From: Flavobacterium lacisediminis
Lineage (GTDB): Bacteria; Bacteroidota; Bacteroidia; Flavobacteriales; Flavobacteriaceae
Direction of reading: 5' to 3'
DNA: 64,000 nucleotides
Assembly: GCF_025909975.1 (NCBI RefSeq)
Contig: NZ_JAPCIO010000006.1
Span: 124,001-188,000 of the forward strand
Shown here: positions 25,111 through 34,807 of the stretch, one piece after another
Layout of the letters: each line of letters begins with the position of its first letter
Numbering within the stretch: position 1 is the first letter of the stretch
Translations under genes and position numbers: made by a program
The notes under the pieces: generated by a model
The model's input: the letters and a program-made list of their open reading frames with translations, nothing else
What the model was told of the DNA's origin: nothing
The model's database searches: none

Positions 25111-25863
25111 ATGAAAACAAATACAACTTCAAAAAATGCGATTATTAGTATCAAAGACTTACATAAAAGTTTTGGTACTAACGTAGTTTTGGATGGCTTT
25201 CATTTGGATTTGTATGAAGGAGAGAATTTAGTGGTAATGGGGAAATCGGGTTCGGGGAAATCGGTGATGATTAAATGTGTGATTGGCTTAGAACAACCCG
25301 ATAGTGGTTCGATTTTAGTCATGGATCAAGAAATCAACAACCTAGAACAAGAAGATTTAGATGAATTACGTACTGAAATCGGATTTCTATTTCAAGGAAG
25401 CGCTTTGTATGATTCGATGTCGGTTCGAGAAAATTTAGAGTTTCCATTACGTCGTCACACGAAAAAATTTGGTGTAATTGAAGATACCACGCCTTTAGTT
25501 ATGGAAGCGTTAGAAAGTGTAGGTTTAGCACATGCCATAGATTTAATGCCAAACGAACTTTCGGGCGGTATGAAACGAAGAATTGCCTTAGCCAGAACCT
25601 TGATTTTAAAACCTAAAATTATCTTATACGACGAACCCACAACCGGTTTAGATCCTATTACATCGAAAGAAATTGTACTTTTGATGAATTCGGTACAAAA
25701 AAAATACAACACCTCTTCTATCATCATTACACATGATGTAGATTGTGCCAAAGTAATTGCCAATCGCATGATTTTGTTAATAGACGGAGTAAATTATATA
25801 GAGGGAACGTTTGGCGAATTATCAAGCTCAACCGATCCTAAAGTGCAAGCGTTTTTTAAATAA
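25111..25863 (+). CDS. MlaF-type ABC transporter ATP-binding protein
   Basis: 250 residues with Walker A GKSGSGKSVMI (about 45-55), Q-loop IGFLFQGSALYDS, signature LSGGMKRRIALART (Met in place of the usual Gln, as in MlaF proteins), Walker B IILYDEPTTGLDP and the switch His in IITHDVD. It provides ATP hydrolysis for the adjacent MlaE-like permease in retrograde or anterograde phospholipid transport. The intergenic distance to the MCE gene is 7 bp. Confidence 0.93.
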   Translation: MKTNTTSKNAIISIKDLHKSFGTNVVLDGFHLDLYEGENLVVMGKSGSGKSVMIKCVIGLEQPDSGSILVMDQEINNLEQEDLDELRTEIGFLFQGSALYDSMSVRENLEFPLRRHTKKFGVIEDTTPLVMEALESVGLAHAIDLMPNELSGGMKRRIALARTLILKPKIILYDEPTTGLDPITSKEIVLLMNSVQKKYNTSSIIITHDVDCAKVIANRMILLIDGVNYIEGTFGELSSSTDPKVQAFFK

Positions 25864-25870
25864 TGTAACA

Positions 25871-26845
25871 ATGGAAAAATCAAATTCACAAAAAATACAA
25901 CTCGGAATCTTTGTCATTATTGGAACATTAGTTTTCTTAGCCGCGATATATTTTGTTGGCAACAAGCAAAACATGTTCGGAAACACGTCTAAATTAAAAG
26001 CTGTTTTTGCTAATGTAAACGGATTACAACCAGGCAACAATGTCCGTTATGCTGGAATTGATATTGGCACCGTAACCGAAATCGAAATGATAAACGACAC
26101 CACAATTAATATAAACATGTTAATTGACAATAAAATAATGCATCATATTCAAAAAAATGCTGTGGCTACTATTAGTTCGGATGGATTGGTTGGAAATATG
26201 ATTGTTAACATTATTCCAGGTAAAGGGGTTGCAAAAAAGGTGGAGAATGGAGATGTAATTCAATCTTACAGTCGTATTGGAACCGATGCTATGCTGGAAA
26301 CATTAAATGAAACCAATAAAAATGCTGCGCTTTTAACAGCCGATTTACTAAAAATAACTAACGAAATCAATCAAGGAAAAGGAACGGTTGGTACATTATT
26401 AAAAGATAGTGTTATGTCGAGAGACTTGAAAGAAACGATTCATAATTTGAAAGAAACTTCTTTGGGAACTGTAAAATCGATTGACAATTTAAATCATCTG
26501 ATACTTTCTTTAAATCAAAAAGACAATGTAATTGGGGTTTTAAATGATAAAGATGTGGCAGTAAAAATGAAAAATATCATCACCAATTTAGAAAAATCAA
26601 GTGCCGAAATTGATAAAGTAGTGACCAATTTAAACGCAACCGTTGTAAATATAAAAGACGGAAAGGGTGTGTTGAATTATTTATCGAATGATGAAAATTT
26701 AGTCAAAAAAATAGATTCTACTATGATGAATTTAAATGATGCCAGCGGTAAACTTAACGAAAATTTAGAAGCGTTGAAACACAACTTTTTATTTAGAGGT
26801 TATTTTAAAAAACAAGCTAAGGAGAAAGCGAAGCAAGGGAAATAG
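25871..26845 (+). CDS. MCE-domain protein (MlaD-like)
   Basis: 324 residues with a single N-terminal membrane helix (about 11-30) and an MCE domain (about 36-115) marked by LKAVFANVNGLQPGNNVRYAGIDIGTVTEIE. The C-terminal half is a long helical region with KGTVGTLLKD and DGKGVLNYLSND repeats, longer than E. coli MlaD and common in Bacteroidota. The ATG at 25871 is chosen over the frame opening at 25811, which would overlap the ATPase gene. It is the substrate-binding partner of the preceding ABC proteins. Confidence 0.9.
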   Translation: MEKSNSQKIQLGIFVIIGTLVFLAAIYFVGNKQNMFGNTSKLKAVFANVNGLQPGNNVRYAGIDIGTVTEIEMINDTTININMLIDNKIMHHIQKNAVATISSDGLVGNMIVNIIPGKGVAKKVENGDVIQSYSRIGTDAMLETLNETNKNAALLTADLLKITNEINQGKGTVGTLLKDSVMSRDLKETIHNLKETSLGTVKSIDNLNHLILSLNQKDNVIGVLNDKDVAVKMKNIITNLEKSSAEIDKVVTNLNATVVNIKDGKGVLNYLSNDENLVKKIDSTMMNLNDASGKLNENLEALKHNFLFRGYFKKQAKEKAKQGK

Positions 26846-26875
26846 TTATTGAAGTAAAAAACTGTTAGCAATAAT

Positions 26876-27682
26876 TTAATAATAGTCTAATAAAAAAATT
26901 TCTTTTCTAACTAGGTTTTTGTCGTTTTCGTATAGCTTCCTTTCAATAATATTTTTCTTTTTATCAAAAGTGTATTTATATTTTTTGGTCAATGTAAGTT
27001 TTTCACCTCTAAATACTTCCATTTTTGTAATATTGCCATTTTTATCATATTCAAATTTACTAGTTGAATTAGAACCTTTACTTAAAAAATTAGTTTTGAT
27101 TATATTTCCTTTTTTATCATAAAATCTAATAAATGATGTTTTTTCGTTCCTTGTAGAATCAATAGTTATTATTTCTTCAGAATTTGCATTGTAATTTTGA
27201 AAATACTTTTCAATGCTAATTTTACCAGATGAGTTATGAATATATTTTGTTTCTGACAAATTATTCTTTTTGTCATAAGTCATTATTTTTTCAAATATCA
27301 ATTTTCCTTCACTGAAGTTTTTATAATTAATTAGATTACTATTTTTATCATATTCATATGTATTTTTACTAAAACTAGTTGAATCATTATTAGTAGAAAA
27401 TTCCTCGATGATAAATCCATTTTTATTGTATAAAAATTGGGTAGTAATCTTTCCATTCTTATAATAATCAACTTGCTTAATAAGTTTTCCTTTTCTGTCA
27501 AAGTGAAAATCTATTTTTGAAGTATCAGGTACTGTTTTATACTCACTAATAGAAAAAAGTTTAGCAATTTTTACTTTTTTAAAATCTTGAAAACTCTCAA
27601 AATCTGTATCGCTTTTATGTTTTGAAACCGAGCAAGAAAGGGTTGAAATTATCAAGATCAATAAGAGAATATTTTTCGCCAT
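26876..27682 (-). CDS. Lipoprotein with YD-like tandem repeats
   Basis: 268 residues. The signal ends LIISTLSC (lipidation at C17). The body is a run of short repeats of the type (Y/F)DK(K/N)(G/N)N-(I/L)-x, recurring about eight times (for example HFDRKGKL, YNKNGF, YDKNSNL, YDKKNNL, YDKKGNI, YDKNGNITK), resembling RHS/YD or MORN-like beta-repeats. It is strongly A/T-rich and Asn/Lys-rich compared with neighbours. Function unknown; probably a periplasmic or surface protein. It stands alone on the minus strand. Confidence 0.75.
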   Translation of the reverse strand: MAKNILLLILIISTLSCSVSKHKSDTDFESFQDFKKVKIAKLFSISEYKTVPDTSKIDFHFDRKGKLIKQVDYYKNGKITTQFLYNKNGFIIEEFSTNNDSTSFSKNTYEYDKNSNLINYKNFSEGKLIFEKIMTYDKKNNLSETKYIHNSSGKISIEKYFQNYNANSEEIITIDSTRNEKTSFIRFYDKKGNIIKTNFLSKGSNSTSKFEYDKNGNITKMEVFRGEKLTLTKKYKYTFDKKKNIIERKLYENDKNLVRKEIFLLDYY

Positions 27683-27761
27683 TTTTTGATAAATTACTTT
27701 TAACTATTAAATATATTCACTTTTAATATGATTTCTCCTACGTCGAAATGACAAAATGGAT

Positions 27762-28445
27762 TTACAATTTCTCCTTCACTAAATTCAAAACTAATTCAAA
27801 TTGTTCTTTTTTACTTAGCGAAGAATTATCAATTTCAATAGCATCATCTGCTTTTACAAGTGGCGAATCTTCTCTGTGTGTATCAATGTAATCGCGTTCT
27901 TCTACGTTTTGAAGTACGTCTTCGAAAGTAATGTGTTGTCCTTTTTCTACCAATTCGTCAAAACGGCGTTGTGCTCTGGTTTTCGAACTTGCCGTCATGA
28001 ATAATTTCAACTCAGCATCAGGAAAAACTACTGTTCCAATGTCTCTTCCATCCATAACAATACCTTTGTCTTTGCCCATGGCTTGTTGTTGCTCGACCAA
28101 TTTAGCACGCACTTCAGAAATCTCAGCCACTTTACTTACCATACGCGAAACTTCAATTGTTCTAATAGCTGTTTCAATGTTTTCATTATTCAAATACATT
28201 TCCGCAAATCCTAAAGCTGGATTAAATTGAAAACGTAAATTGATATTTTGTAATTGAGCAATCAAACCTGTTTTATCTAAATGCGTTTCAGAAACCAAGT
28301 TATGTTGCATAGCAAAATACGCCACTGCGCGATACATCGCACCCGTATCTACATAAACATAACCTAATTCTTTTGCCAATTGCTTAGCTAATGTACTTTT
28401 TCCTGTTGACGAAAAACCGTCTATTGCTATGGTAATTTTTTTCAT
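27762..28445 (-). CDS. cmk: Cytidylate kinase
   Basis: 227 residues, standard length. It phosphorylates CMP and dCMP using ATP. Walker A is in IAIDGFSSTGKSTLAKQLA at the N-terminus; the CMP-binding region has YVDTGAMYRAVAY and MDGRDIGTVVFPDAELKLFMTAS, followed by the RAQRRFDEL lid. It lies downstream of a small lipoprotein gene and porQ on the minus strand; porQ next to cmk is an arrangement I recall from other Flavobacteriia. Confidence 0.96.
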   Translation of the reverse strand: MKKITIAIDGFSSTGKSTLAKQLAKELGYVYVDTGAMYRAVAYFAMQHNLVSETHLDKTGLIAQLQNINLRFQFNPALGFAEMYLNNENIETAIRTIEVSRMVSKVAEISEVRAKLVEQQQAMGKDKGIVMDGRDIGTVVFPDAELKLFMTASSKTRAQRRFDELVEKGQHITFEDVLQNVEERDYIDTHREDSPLVKADDAIEIDNSSLSKKEQFELVLNLVKEKL

Positions 28446-28466
28446 ATGTTGCCACGAATGAGCGAA

Positions 28467-28748
28467 TTATTTTTTAATGTAAGTCGCTGAATTTTGTGTT
28501 TTTAAATTTTTAATAGTGATAAATTCATCCATAAAATACCTATTTCGATACTCTATGATTTCATAAATCGGTTCTTTGTTTAAAAAGATTGTATCATTTT
28601 TTACAACCATATCATCGAAAGAAATCATATCTCCAAAATCATATGAATTCTTTTTGTAAATCTTCCAAGTTGTATTATGTAAATCACTCTCGTCAATCTT
28701 ACAAGACAACATTAAAAAGCAGAAAATTAGGAAAAACAACAATCTCAT
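28467..28748 (-). CDS. Small lipoprotein
   Basis: 93 residues with a lipoprotein signal (FCFLMLSC, Cys16, then KIDESD) and a short mature domain beginning HNTTWKIYKK, reminiscent of small lipocalin-like or META-type proteins, although too short to assign. It lies between porQ (18 bp) and cmk (21 bp) in the same direction, so it is probably co-transcribed. No function known. Confidence 0.65.
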   Translation of the reverse strand: MRLLFFLIFCFLMLSCKIDESDLHNTTWKIYKKNSYDFGDMISFDDMVVKNDTIFLNKEPIYEIIEYRNRYFMDEFITIKNLKTQNSATYIKK

Positions 28749-28766
28749 TTCACTTTTTACTTCTCC

Positions 28767-29786
28767 TTAATTCAAATCAATCATCAAACCAAACAAACTC
28801 GTATTAGCTGCAATGGTATATCTAGAATACGAATAATCGAATTTCACTTTCCCAAAACGCAATCCAAAACCTACTGAAATTCCAGAGAAATTACGTTTAT
28901 CTACGATTCGTAATTCTTCTCCTCTTCTGAAATTATAACCTAAGCGTACATTAAATCCTTTTTCTGGAAATAATTCGGCTCCTAAAATTACATGTCTCAA
29001 AGCGTTATTAAAGAATGATACTTTTTCTTCTTCCGAACCACCATCTAAACTTCCCTGTGCTCTATTTGGATTGGAAAAAGCGATATTCCACTGCTGTAAA
29101 TTCTCTAAAGTAACGTGCCAACGAATGGGCACATGCAACATCAATTGCGAAATCCCAGCATCAATAGCTAATGGTAATTTTTCATTCGTATCTTGATAAG
29201 GCGTAATTTGAAATCCTAAATTTCGAACGGTTAAACCATAATTGATATCGTTATCGTAATCCACATATAAAAAACCTAAATCTACTGCGGCTCCCCAAGA
29301 ATTATAACTTTCTAATGTGGAAGAAATTAACTTGGCATTGGCTCCTATATACATATCAGTCCAAGGCAAATTATAGGCATAACCTAATGACAAAGCAGCT
29401 TCACTACCCGTAAAATCAGAAGTTAAATTTCCTAATTCATCTCTTCCTTCAAAAGTACCATAATTCACATAACTAACTCCCGCGTGAAATGTTTGTAAAT
29501 GTCGGTCATAAGTGTACGCATAAGCAGCAGTTCCATAAGAAACCTCACCATAATAACTTCCGTAATTTACAGATAAACGATTACCCATCTTTTCATTAAT
29601 CGTTGCCGGATTATAAAAAGCCTGATTGACGTCATAATCCACTACAGTAACGGTTTTTCCGCCAAGAGCAGCTTGTCTGGGTGATTGTACTAAGTTTAAA
29701 AACTGATATACGCTCTTACCTCCTATTTGGCCAAAAGAAGCAGCCGATAGCAGTAATGATAAAAGGAATACGAGTTTTCTTAGCAT
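28767..29786 (-). CDS. porQ: Type IX secretion system protein PorQ
   Basis: 339 residues with a signal peptide (LLLSAASFGQ) and an outer membrane beta-barrel of the PorV/PorQ family. Support comes from QFLNLVQSPRQAALGGKTVTV near the N-terminus, NQAFYNPATINEKMGNRLSVNYG, and a C-terminal strand series ending FGKVKFDYSYSRYTIAANTSLFGLMIDLN. PorQ cooperates with PorZ, PorU and PorV in the attachment complex that releases or anchors type IX cargo. This fits the endonuclease at 44-46 kb, which has a type IX sorting domain. A TATCTTCG element upstream may be its promoter. Confidence 0.88.
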   Translation of the reverse strand: MLRKLVFLLSLLLSAASFGQIGGKSVYQFLNLVQSPRQAALGGKTVTVVDYDVNQAFYNPATINEKMGNRLSVNYGSYYGEVSYGTAAYAYTYDRHLQTFHAGVSYVNYGTFEGRDELGNLTSDFTGSEAALSLGYAYNLPWTDMYIGANAKLISSTLESYNSWGAAVDLGFLYVDYDNDINYGLTVRNLGFQITPYQDTNEKLPLAIDAGISQLMLHVPIRWHVTLENLQQWNIAFSNPNRAQGSLDGGSEEEKVSFFNNALRHVILGAELFPEKGFNVRLGYNFRRGEELRIVDKRNFSGISVGFGLRFGKVKFDYSYSRYTIAANTSLFGLMIDLN

Positions 29787-29850
29787 TTTTTGGTGTTAAT
29801 CATACTTATAACGTAAGTGCGAAGATAAAATTATATCAGTTAGTAAACAA

Positions 29851-29887
29851 AAAAAGAACTCCCAATAAATGAAATATTGAGAGTTCT
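29851..29887 (-). terminator. Intrinsic terminator of lon
   Basis: On the minus strand AGAACTC pairs with GAGTTCT and CAATA with TATTG, with one internal mismatch, followed by a run of seven T. Confidence 0.75.
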
Positions 29888-29915
29888 ATGAAGTATATTA
29901 TTAAAATTCGAAGAA

Positions 29916-32378
29916 TTAGTTTTTACTTTCTAAGTTTTTTGCATTTTTTACCTTTTGATTGGTAATAGCAATATCTAAAACTTCGCTCATTTTATCTACG
30001 TAATGGAACGTTAAACCTTCGATATAATCAGGTTTAATTTCCTCTATGTCACGTTTATTTTCTTTACATAAAATGATTTCTTTGATATTCGCTCTTTTAG
30101 CTGCTAAGATTTTCTCTTTGATGCCGCCAACAGGCAATACTTTTCCTCGAAGCGTAATTTCACCTGTCATGGCAATATTTTTCTTTATTCTTTTTTGTGT
30201 GAATGAAGAAACCATTGAGGTTAACATCGCAATTCCGGCACTTGGACCGTCTTTTGGAGTTGCTCCTTCCGGAACGTGAATATGAATGTTGTAATTGTTT
30301 AACACATCTGGATTGATTCCCAAAAATTCAGCATTAGCACGAATATATTCCAAAGCAATAGTAACCGATTCTTTCATCACTGTTCCTAAATTACCAGTCA
30401 TGGTCATCGCTCCTTTTCCTTTTGAAATTAAGGATTCGATAAACAAAATATCGCCACCAACCGATGTCCAAGCTAAACCTGTTACAACTCCTGCCACATC
30501 ATTATTTTCGTATTTATCGCGCTCCATTCGTGGCGATTTTAATACTTCTAAAATATCAGCATCAGAAACTTTTACGTTATAAGTTTCGTCCATAGCAATT
30601 GATTTTGCAGCGTGACGCACCACTTGAGCAATTTTTTTCTCTAAACCACGAACACCCGATTCACGTGTGTAACCTACTACGATTTTTTCCAATTGTTTTT
30701 TACCAATTTGCAAATCTTTAGTCGTTAATCCGTGTTCTTTTAATTGCTTAGGCAATAAATGTGTTTTTGCTATTTCAATTTTTTCTTCAATTGTGTAACC
30801 TGTCATTTCGATGATTTCCATACGGTCACGAAGTGCTGGTTGAATCGTTGACAAACTATTGGATGTTGCAATGAACATTACTTTTGATAAATCGTAGCCT
30901 AATTCCAAGAAATTATCATGGAATTCTTTGTTTTGTTCAGGATCTAAAACTTCTAACAAAGCTGAAGATGGATCACCATTATGACTCGTAGATAATTTAT
31001 CAATCTCATCTAAAACAAACACTGGATTAGATGTTTTTGCTTTTTTAATGTTTTGAAGAATACGTCCTGGCATCGCACCAATATAGGTTTTTCGGTGACC
31101 ACGAATTTCTGCTTCATCACGTAAACCACCTAATGACATTCTGATATATTCTCTACCTAATGCTTCGGCAACCGACTTCCCAATTGAAGTTTTACCAACT
31201 CCTGGAGGTCCATACAAACATAAAATTGGGGATTTCATATCGTTTCGCAATTTCAAAACCGCTAAATGCTCAATGATACGCTTTTTAACATCTTCTAATC
31301 CGTAATGATCTCTATCTAGAATTTTTTGAGCACGTTTTAAATCGAAATTATCTTTAGTAAATTCGTTCCAAGGCAATTCTAAAAACAACTCAATATAATT
31401 GCGTTGGATGCCAAAATCAGGCGAATTTGGATTCGTACGTTGTAATTTTGACAATTCTTTTTCGAAATGCTTTGCTGTTTTATCGTCCCATTTTTTCTTT
31501 AACCCTTTGGCACGCATTTCTTCAATTTCAGCTTCATACGAAACGCCACCCAATTCTTCTTGAATGGTTTTCATTTGTTGTTGTAAGAAATATTCGCGTT
31601 GTTGTTGGTCTAAATCGAAACGAACTTTCGACTGAATATCATTACGAACTTCTAATTTTTGAAGCTCTAAGTTCATGAAACGCAAGGTTTCAAGCGCTCT
31701 ATCTTTTAAATTTGGAATCGAAAGTAATTTTTGCTTTTCTTCAACTGAAAGGTTCATGTTAGAAGAAACAAAATTGATTAAAAATGGATTACTTTCAATG
31801 TTTTTAATAGCAAAAGTAGCTTCAGTTGGAATACTTGGGCTTTCTTTAATAATTTGAATTGCTAATTCCTTAATTGAATCAACAATTGTTTTGAATTCCA
31901 CGTTTTTATCATCTGGGCGTTCTTCAGCAACCTCTTTAATTTTAGCTCTCAAGTAAGGTTCTTCTTGCGTAAAAGCTTCCACTTCAAAACGTTTTTTACC
32001 TTGAAGAATTACAGTTGTATTTCCATCCGGCATTTTTAAAACGCGCATAATTCGAGCTACTGTTCCAATATGATGCACATCACTTGGTGACGGATCTTCT
32101 TCGTTTTCATCAATTTGAGCTACCACACCAATGATTTTTCCTTTGGCATTAGCATCATTAATTAACTTTATAGATTTATCTCTTCCAGCAGTTATTGGAA
32201 TTACAACTCCTGGAAATAAAACAGTATTTCGTAAAGGTAAAATGGCAATATCCTCAGGCAAAGCCTCATTATTCATTTCTTCTTCATCCTCGGGCGTCAT
32301 CAACGGAATTAATTCCGCATCTGGATCCATTTCCTGAAGTGACAAATTGTCAAGCGCTAGTATTTTTTGATTCGGCAT
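29916..32378 (-). CDS. lon: Endopeptidase La (Lon protease)
   Basis: 820 residues, typical of Bacteroidota Lon. The N-terminal substrate-binding domain begins LPEDIAILPLRNTVLFPGVVIPI; the AAA+ domain has Walker A GPPGVGKTSIGKS (about 400) and Walker B VFVLDEIDKL; the C-terminal protease domain has the catalytic Ser in DGPSAGIAM and the Lys in GGIKEKILAAKR. It degrades misfolded and regulatory proteins in the cytoplasm. The frame opens at 32423, but that start lies only 4 bp from a TACCTTTG promoter element, so ATG 32378 is preferred. A terminator follows. Confidence 0.96.
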   Translation of the reverse strand: MPNQKILALDNLSLQEMDPDAELIPLMTPEDEEEMNNEALPEDIAILPLRNTVLFPGVVIPITAGRDKSIKLINDANAKGKIIGVVAQIDENEEDPSPSDVHHIGTVARIMRVLKMPDGNTTVILQGKKRFEVEAFTQEEPYLRAKIKEVAEERPDDKNVEFKTIVDSIKELAIQIIKESPSIPTEATFAIKNIESNPFLINFVSSNMNLSVEEKQKLLSIPNLKDRALETLRFMNLELQKLEVRNDIQSKVRFDLDQQQREYFLQQQMKTIQEELGGVSYEAEIEEMRAKGLKKKWDDKTAKHFEKELSKLQRTNPNSPDFGIQRNYIELFLELPWNEFTKDNFDLKRAQKILDRDHYGLEDVKKRIIEHLAVLKLRNDMKSPILCLYGPPGVGKTSIGKSVAEALGREYIRMSLGGLRDEAEIRGHRKTYIGAMPGRILQNIKKAKTSNPVFVLDEIDKLSTSHNGDPSSALLEVLDPEQNKEFHDNFLELGYDLSKVMFIATSNSLSTIQPALRDRMEIIEMTGYTIEEKIEIAKTHLLPKQLKEHGLTTKDLQIGKKQLEKIVVGYTRESGVRGLEKKIAQVVRHAAKSIAMDETYNVKVSDADILEVLKSPRMERDKYENNDVAGVVTGLAWTSVGGDILFIESLISKGKGAMTMTGNLGTVMKESVTIALEYIRANAEFLGINPDVLNNYNIHIHVPEGATPKDGPSAGIAMLTSMVSSFTQKRIKKNIAMTGEITLRGKVLPVGGIKEKILAAKRANIKEIILCKENKRDIEEIKPDYIEGLTFHYVDKMSEVLDIAITNQKVKNAKNLESKN

Positions 32379-32427
32379 AATAATATTTATGGTCTTTTTG
32401 TCAGTAATTAAATATATACTCACTATT

Positions 32428-32435
32428 CAAAGGTA
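32428..32435 (-). promoter_or_regulatory. -7 promoter element TACCTTTG of lon
   Basis: Exact TAnnTTTG match on the minus strand, 49 bp upstream of the preferred ATG; it decides the start codon. No heat-shock operator (CIRCE-type) repeat is evident. Confidence 0.55.
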
Positions 32436-32528
32436 CGCAGAAAAGCGCTATTCTATTGATAATCAAATCATAAAATAAATTTAAATAGCAATTTCAAAAG
32501 TAATAGTTCAAGATGTATGCCAATAGCA

Positions 32529-33827
32529 TTATTTTCTTGGCACTCTTAATAAAAGAAGCAATCCCACGATAAAAAATAAGATTAAAAACAAGATAGCATT
32601 TTGGATTTTACCGGTTACATCTGCAATATAACCATAGGTAAACATCCCGATTACAATACCGATTTTCTCGGCTACATCGTAAAAACTAAAAAAGGAAGTC
32701 GTATCTTTTGTTCCTTCTGGAATAAATTTAGAATAAGTAGAACGTGATAAAGATTGAATTCCTCCCATAACTAATCCTACGAAAGCGGCGGCAATGTAAA
32801 AATCATTTGGAGTTACAACGAAATAGGCATAAGTACATATTAAAATCCATGAAAAGTTTAAACCTATTAAAATTGCAATATTTCCATATTTAGCAACTAG
32901 TTTTGATGTTAGCCAAGCGCCTAAAACAGCAATCAATTGAATCAATAAAATACTAACAATCAATCCCGTTGTACGCTTACTATCGCTTCCCCATTGCACT
33001 TCTTTTTCTCCAAAATAAGCAGCAATAATCATGATAGTTTGCACAGCCATACTATAAACGAAGAAAGCTCCTAAATAACGTCTTAAGGATTTTAATTCCT
33101 TTATTTGTTGCCAAACTTTTAGTAATTCTTTAAAGCCATTAAAAACTACGTTTTTATGTAGTTTATTTTCGTTTTTATTATTTGGTAAGTAATAATAAGT
33201 GTACTGACTGAAACCTATCCACCAGATTCCAACTAATAAAAAAGAATATTTCATCATTTGAAGTCTTTCTAAATCATTATCCACAGACATAACCATTGCT
33301 AAACAAATCAATAACAAAACAACGCTACCTACATATCCTAAACTAAACCCTTTTGCGCTGATTTTATCTTGTTGTTCTTTGTGAGCGATATCGGGTAAAT
33401 ACGAGTTATAAAATACCAAACTTCCCCAAAAACCTATCAATGCAAACAAATACGAAATCAAACTTAAAACAATTTTATCTTCGTCTATATCAAAAAAACA
33501 TAAAGACATACAAGAAATAGCCCCTACATAGCAGAAAAGTTTTAGAAAAAACTTCTTATTTCCCATATAATCGGCAATTCCTGATAATAAAGGGGAAATG
33601 AATGCGATGATTAAAAAACCTAAAGCGGTTACATAACTTATTAAAGCTTCACTTCTTATTGAAAGTCCAAATAAAACAATCTCTTCAATGTTTTTTTGGC
33701 GAAACAAAGCACCATAATACAACGGGAAAATAGTAGACGAAATTACCAACGCGTAAACCGAGTTTGCCCAATCATAAAAAGCCCAAGCGTTTAGAAGTTT
33801 AGAATCTCCCTTTTGAAGTTTTTGCAT
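32529..33827 (-). CDS. MFS transporter, UMF1-like
   Basis: 432 residues with about 12 transmembrane helices. The opening LNAWAFYDWANSVYALVISSTIFPLYY is typical of the Vps22/UMF1 family of major facilitators, and the second half contains GLVMGGIQSLSRSTYSKFIPE, the conserved loop of the family. The substrate is unknown. The frame continues to 33872, but those extra residues are encoded by the upstream gene's terminator hairpin, so ATG 33827 is chosen. Confidence 0.85.
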   Translation of the reverse strand: MQKLQKGDSKLLNAWAFYDWANSVYALVISSTIFPLYYGALFRQKNIEEIVLFGLSIRSEALISYVTALGFLIIAFISPLLSGIADYMGNKKFFLKLFCYVGAISCMSLCFFDIDEDKIVLSLISYLFALIGFWGSLVFYNSYLPDIAHKEQQDKISAKGFSLGYVGSVVLLLICLAMVMSVDNDLERLQMMKYSFLLVGIWWIGFSQYTYYYLPNNKNENKLHKNVVFNGFKELLKVWQQIKELKSLRRYLGAFFVYSMAVQTIMIIAAYFGEKEVQWGSDSKRTTGLIVSILLIQLIAVLGAWLTSKLVAKYGNIAILIGLNFSWILICTYAYFVVTPNDFYIAAAFVGLVMGGIQSLSRSTYSKFIPEGTKDTTSFFSFYDVAEKIGIVIGMFTYGYIADVTGKIQNAILFLILFFIVGLLLLLRVPRK

Positions 33828-33848
33828 AAAATTTGTTTTAAAATAAAA

Positions 33849-33869
33849 AATCCCGACACTGTCGGGATT
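33849..33869 (-). terminator. Intrinsic terminator of the M48 protease gene
   Basis: AATCCCGACA (33849-33858) and TGTCGGGATT (33860-33869) form a near-perfect palindrome, followed on the minus strand by a T-rich run. It separates the protease gene from the MFS gene. Confidence 0.85.
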
Positions 33870-33892
33870 CAAATATAATAGTAATTTTTTAA

Positions 33893-34711
33893 TTATTTGA
33901 AAGTAACGCCAAACTTAGCAGCCTCTGCTTTAGCCTTTGGAATTAACTCTTTAATTTTAGCAATACGAGTAGCATTACTAGGGTGTGTACTCATGAATTC
34001 AGGTGGTGATTGACCTCCAGATTGTGCAGCCATTCTTTCCCAAAATGCTACAGCTGTATCTGGATTATATCCAGCAATTGCCATCAAAGTTAAACCAATC
34101 ATATCCGCTTCACTTTCATGAGCTCTACTGAATGGTAACATTCCTCCAAATTGAGTAGTAGCACCATATGCTGTCATAGCTATTTGCTGTGTCTCTTGTG
34201 ATTTACCACCAGTAGCTACCACAACTCCTGCAGCACCCGCTTGTTGTAAAACCCCAGCACTCATTCGTTGTTGACCATGATTAGCTAAAGCATGCGCTAC
34301 TTCATGTCCCATTACTGTTGCCATTCCTGCATCGTCTTTACAAATTGGCATAATTCCAGTATAAAAAACAATTTTTCCACCTGGCATACACCAAGCATTC
34401 ACTTCTTTACTATCTACCAATTTATATTCCCAAGCATAACCTTCTAAATAATTGGCATAACCATTTGCATTCAACCAACGTTCTGCAGCTACTTTAATTT
34501 TAGAACCTACAGTTTCTACTCTTTTAGCATCACTTGTTCCTGTAATTACTTTATTTTCAGACAAAAACTGATTGTATTGTTGAAAAGCAGATGGTAAAAT
34601 TTCGCTATTGGGAACTAATGCCAAAGTACTTTTACCAGTAAATGGATTTTTAGCACAAGAAACTACTAGCGCTAAAGCAAAAAGGGCAATAATTTTAAAT
34701 TTTAAATTCAT
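33893..34711 (-). CDS. M48-family metallopeptidase lipoprotein
   Basis: 272 residues. Lipoprotein signal with VVSC (Cys19) then AKNPFTGKSTLALVP, a family opening. Zinc site HExxH is in GHEVAHALANHGQQR (about 135) with the third ligand Glu in HESEADMIGL; the C-terminal STHPSNATRIAKI is the usual M48 ending. It probably acts in the periplasm on outer membrane proteins, similar to BepA/YcaL/LoiP. Promoter-like TAAATTTG lies 25 bp upstream. Confidence 0.92.
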   Translation of the reverse strand: MNLKFKIIALFALALVVSCAKNPFTGKSTLALVPNSEILPSAFQQYNQFLSENKVITGTSDAKRVETVGSKIKVAAERWLNANGYANYLEGYAWEYKLVDSKEVNAWCMPGGKIVFYTGIMPICKDDAGMATVMGHEVAHALANHGQQRMSAGVLQQAGAAGVVVATGGKSQETQQIAMTAYGATTQFGGMLPFSRAHESEADMIGLTLMAIAGYNPDTAVAFWERMAAQSGGQSPPEFMSTHPSNATRIAKIKELIPKAKAEAAKFGVTFK

Positions 34712-34736
34712 GATAATTATTTTTTACAAATTTACA

Positions 34737-34744
34737 TCTTTTTT
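34737..34744 (-). promoter_or_regulatory. -7 promoter element TAAATTTG of the M48 gene
   Basis: Exact TAnnTTTG match on the minus strand, 25 bp from the ATG. Confidence 0.5.
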
Positions 34745-34807
34745 AATTTTCACTTGTTACACAATTACAATTTTCGTGCCTTTTTTAACTATTTTTTATA
34801 ATCTCTT

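Noticed and set aside
32379..32423. Longer start for lon
   Set aside because: It begins 4 bp from the TACCTTTG -7 element, upstream of the expected transcription start.
33828..33872. N-terminal extension of the MFS gene to ATG 33872
   Set aside because: These codons are the terminator hairpin (33849-33869) of the upstream M48 gene; the family N-terminus begins at 33827.
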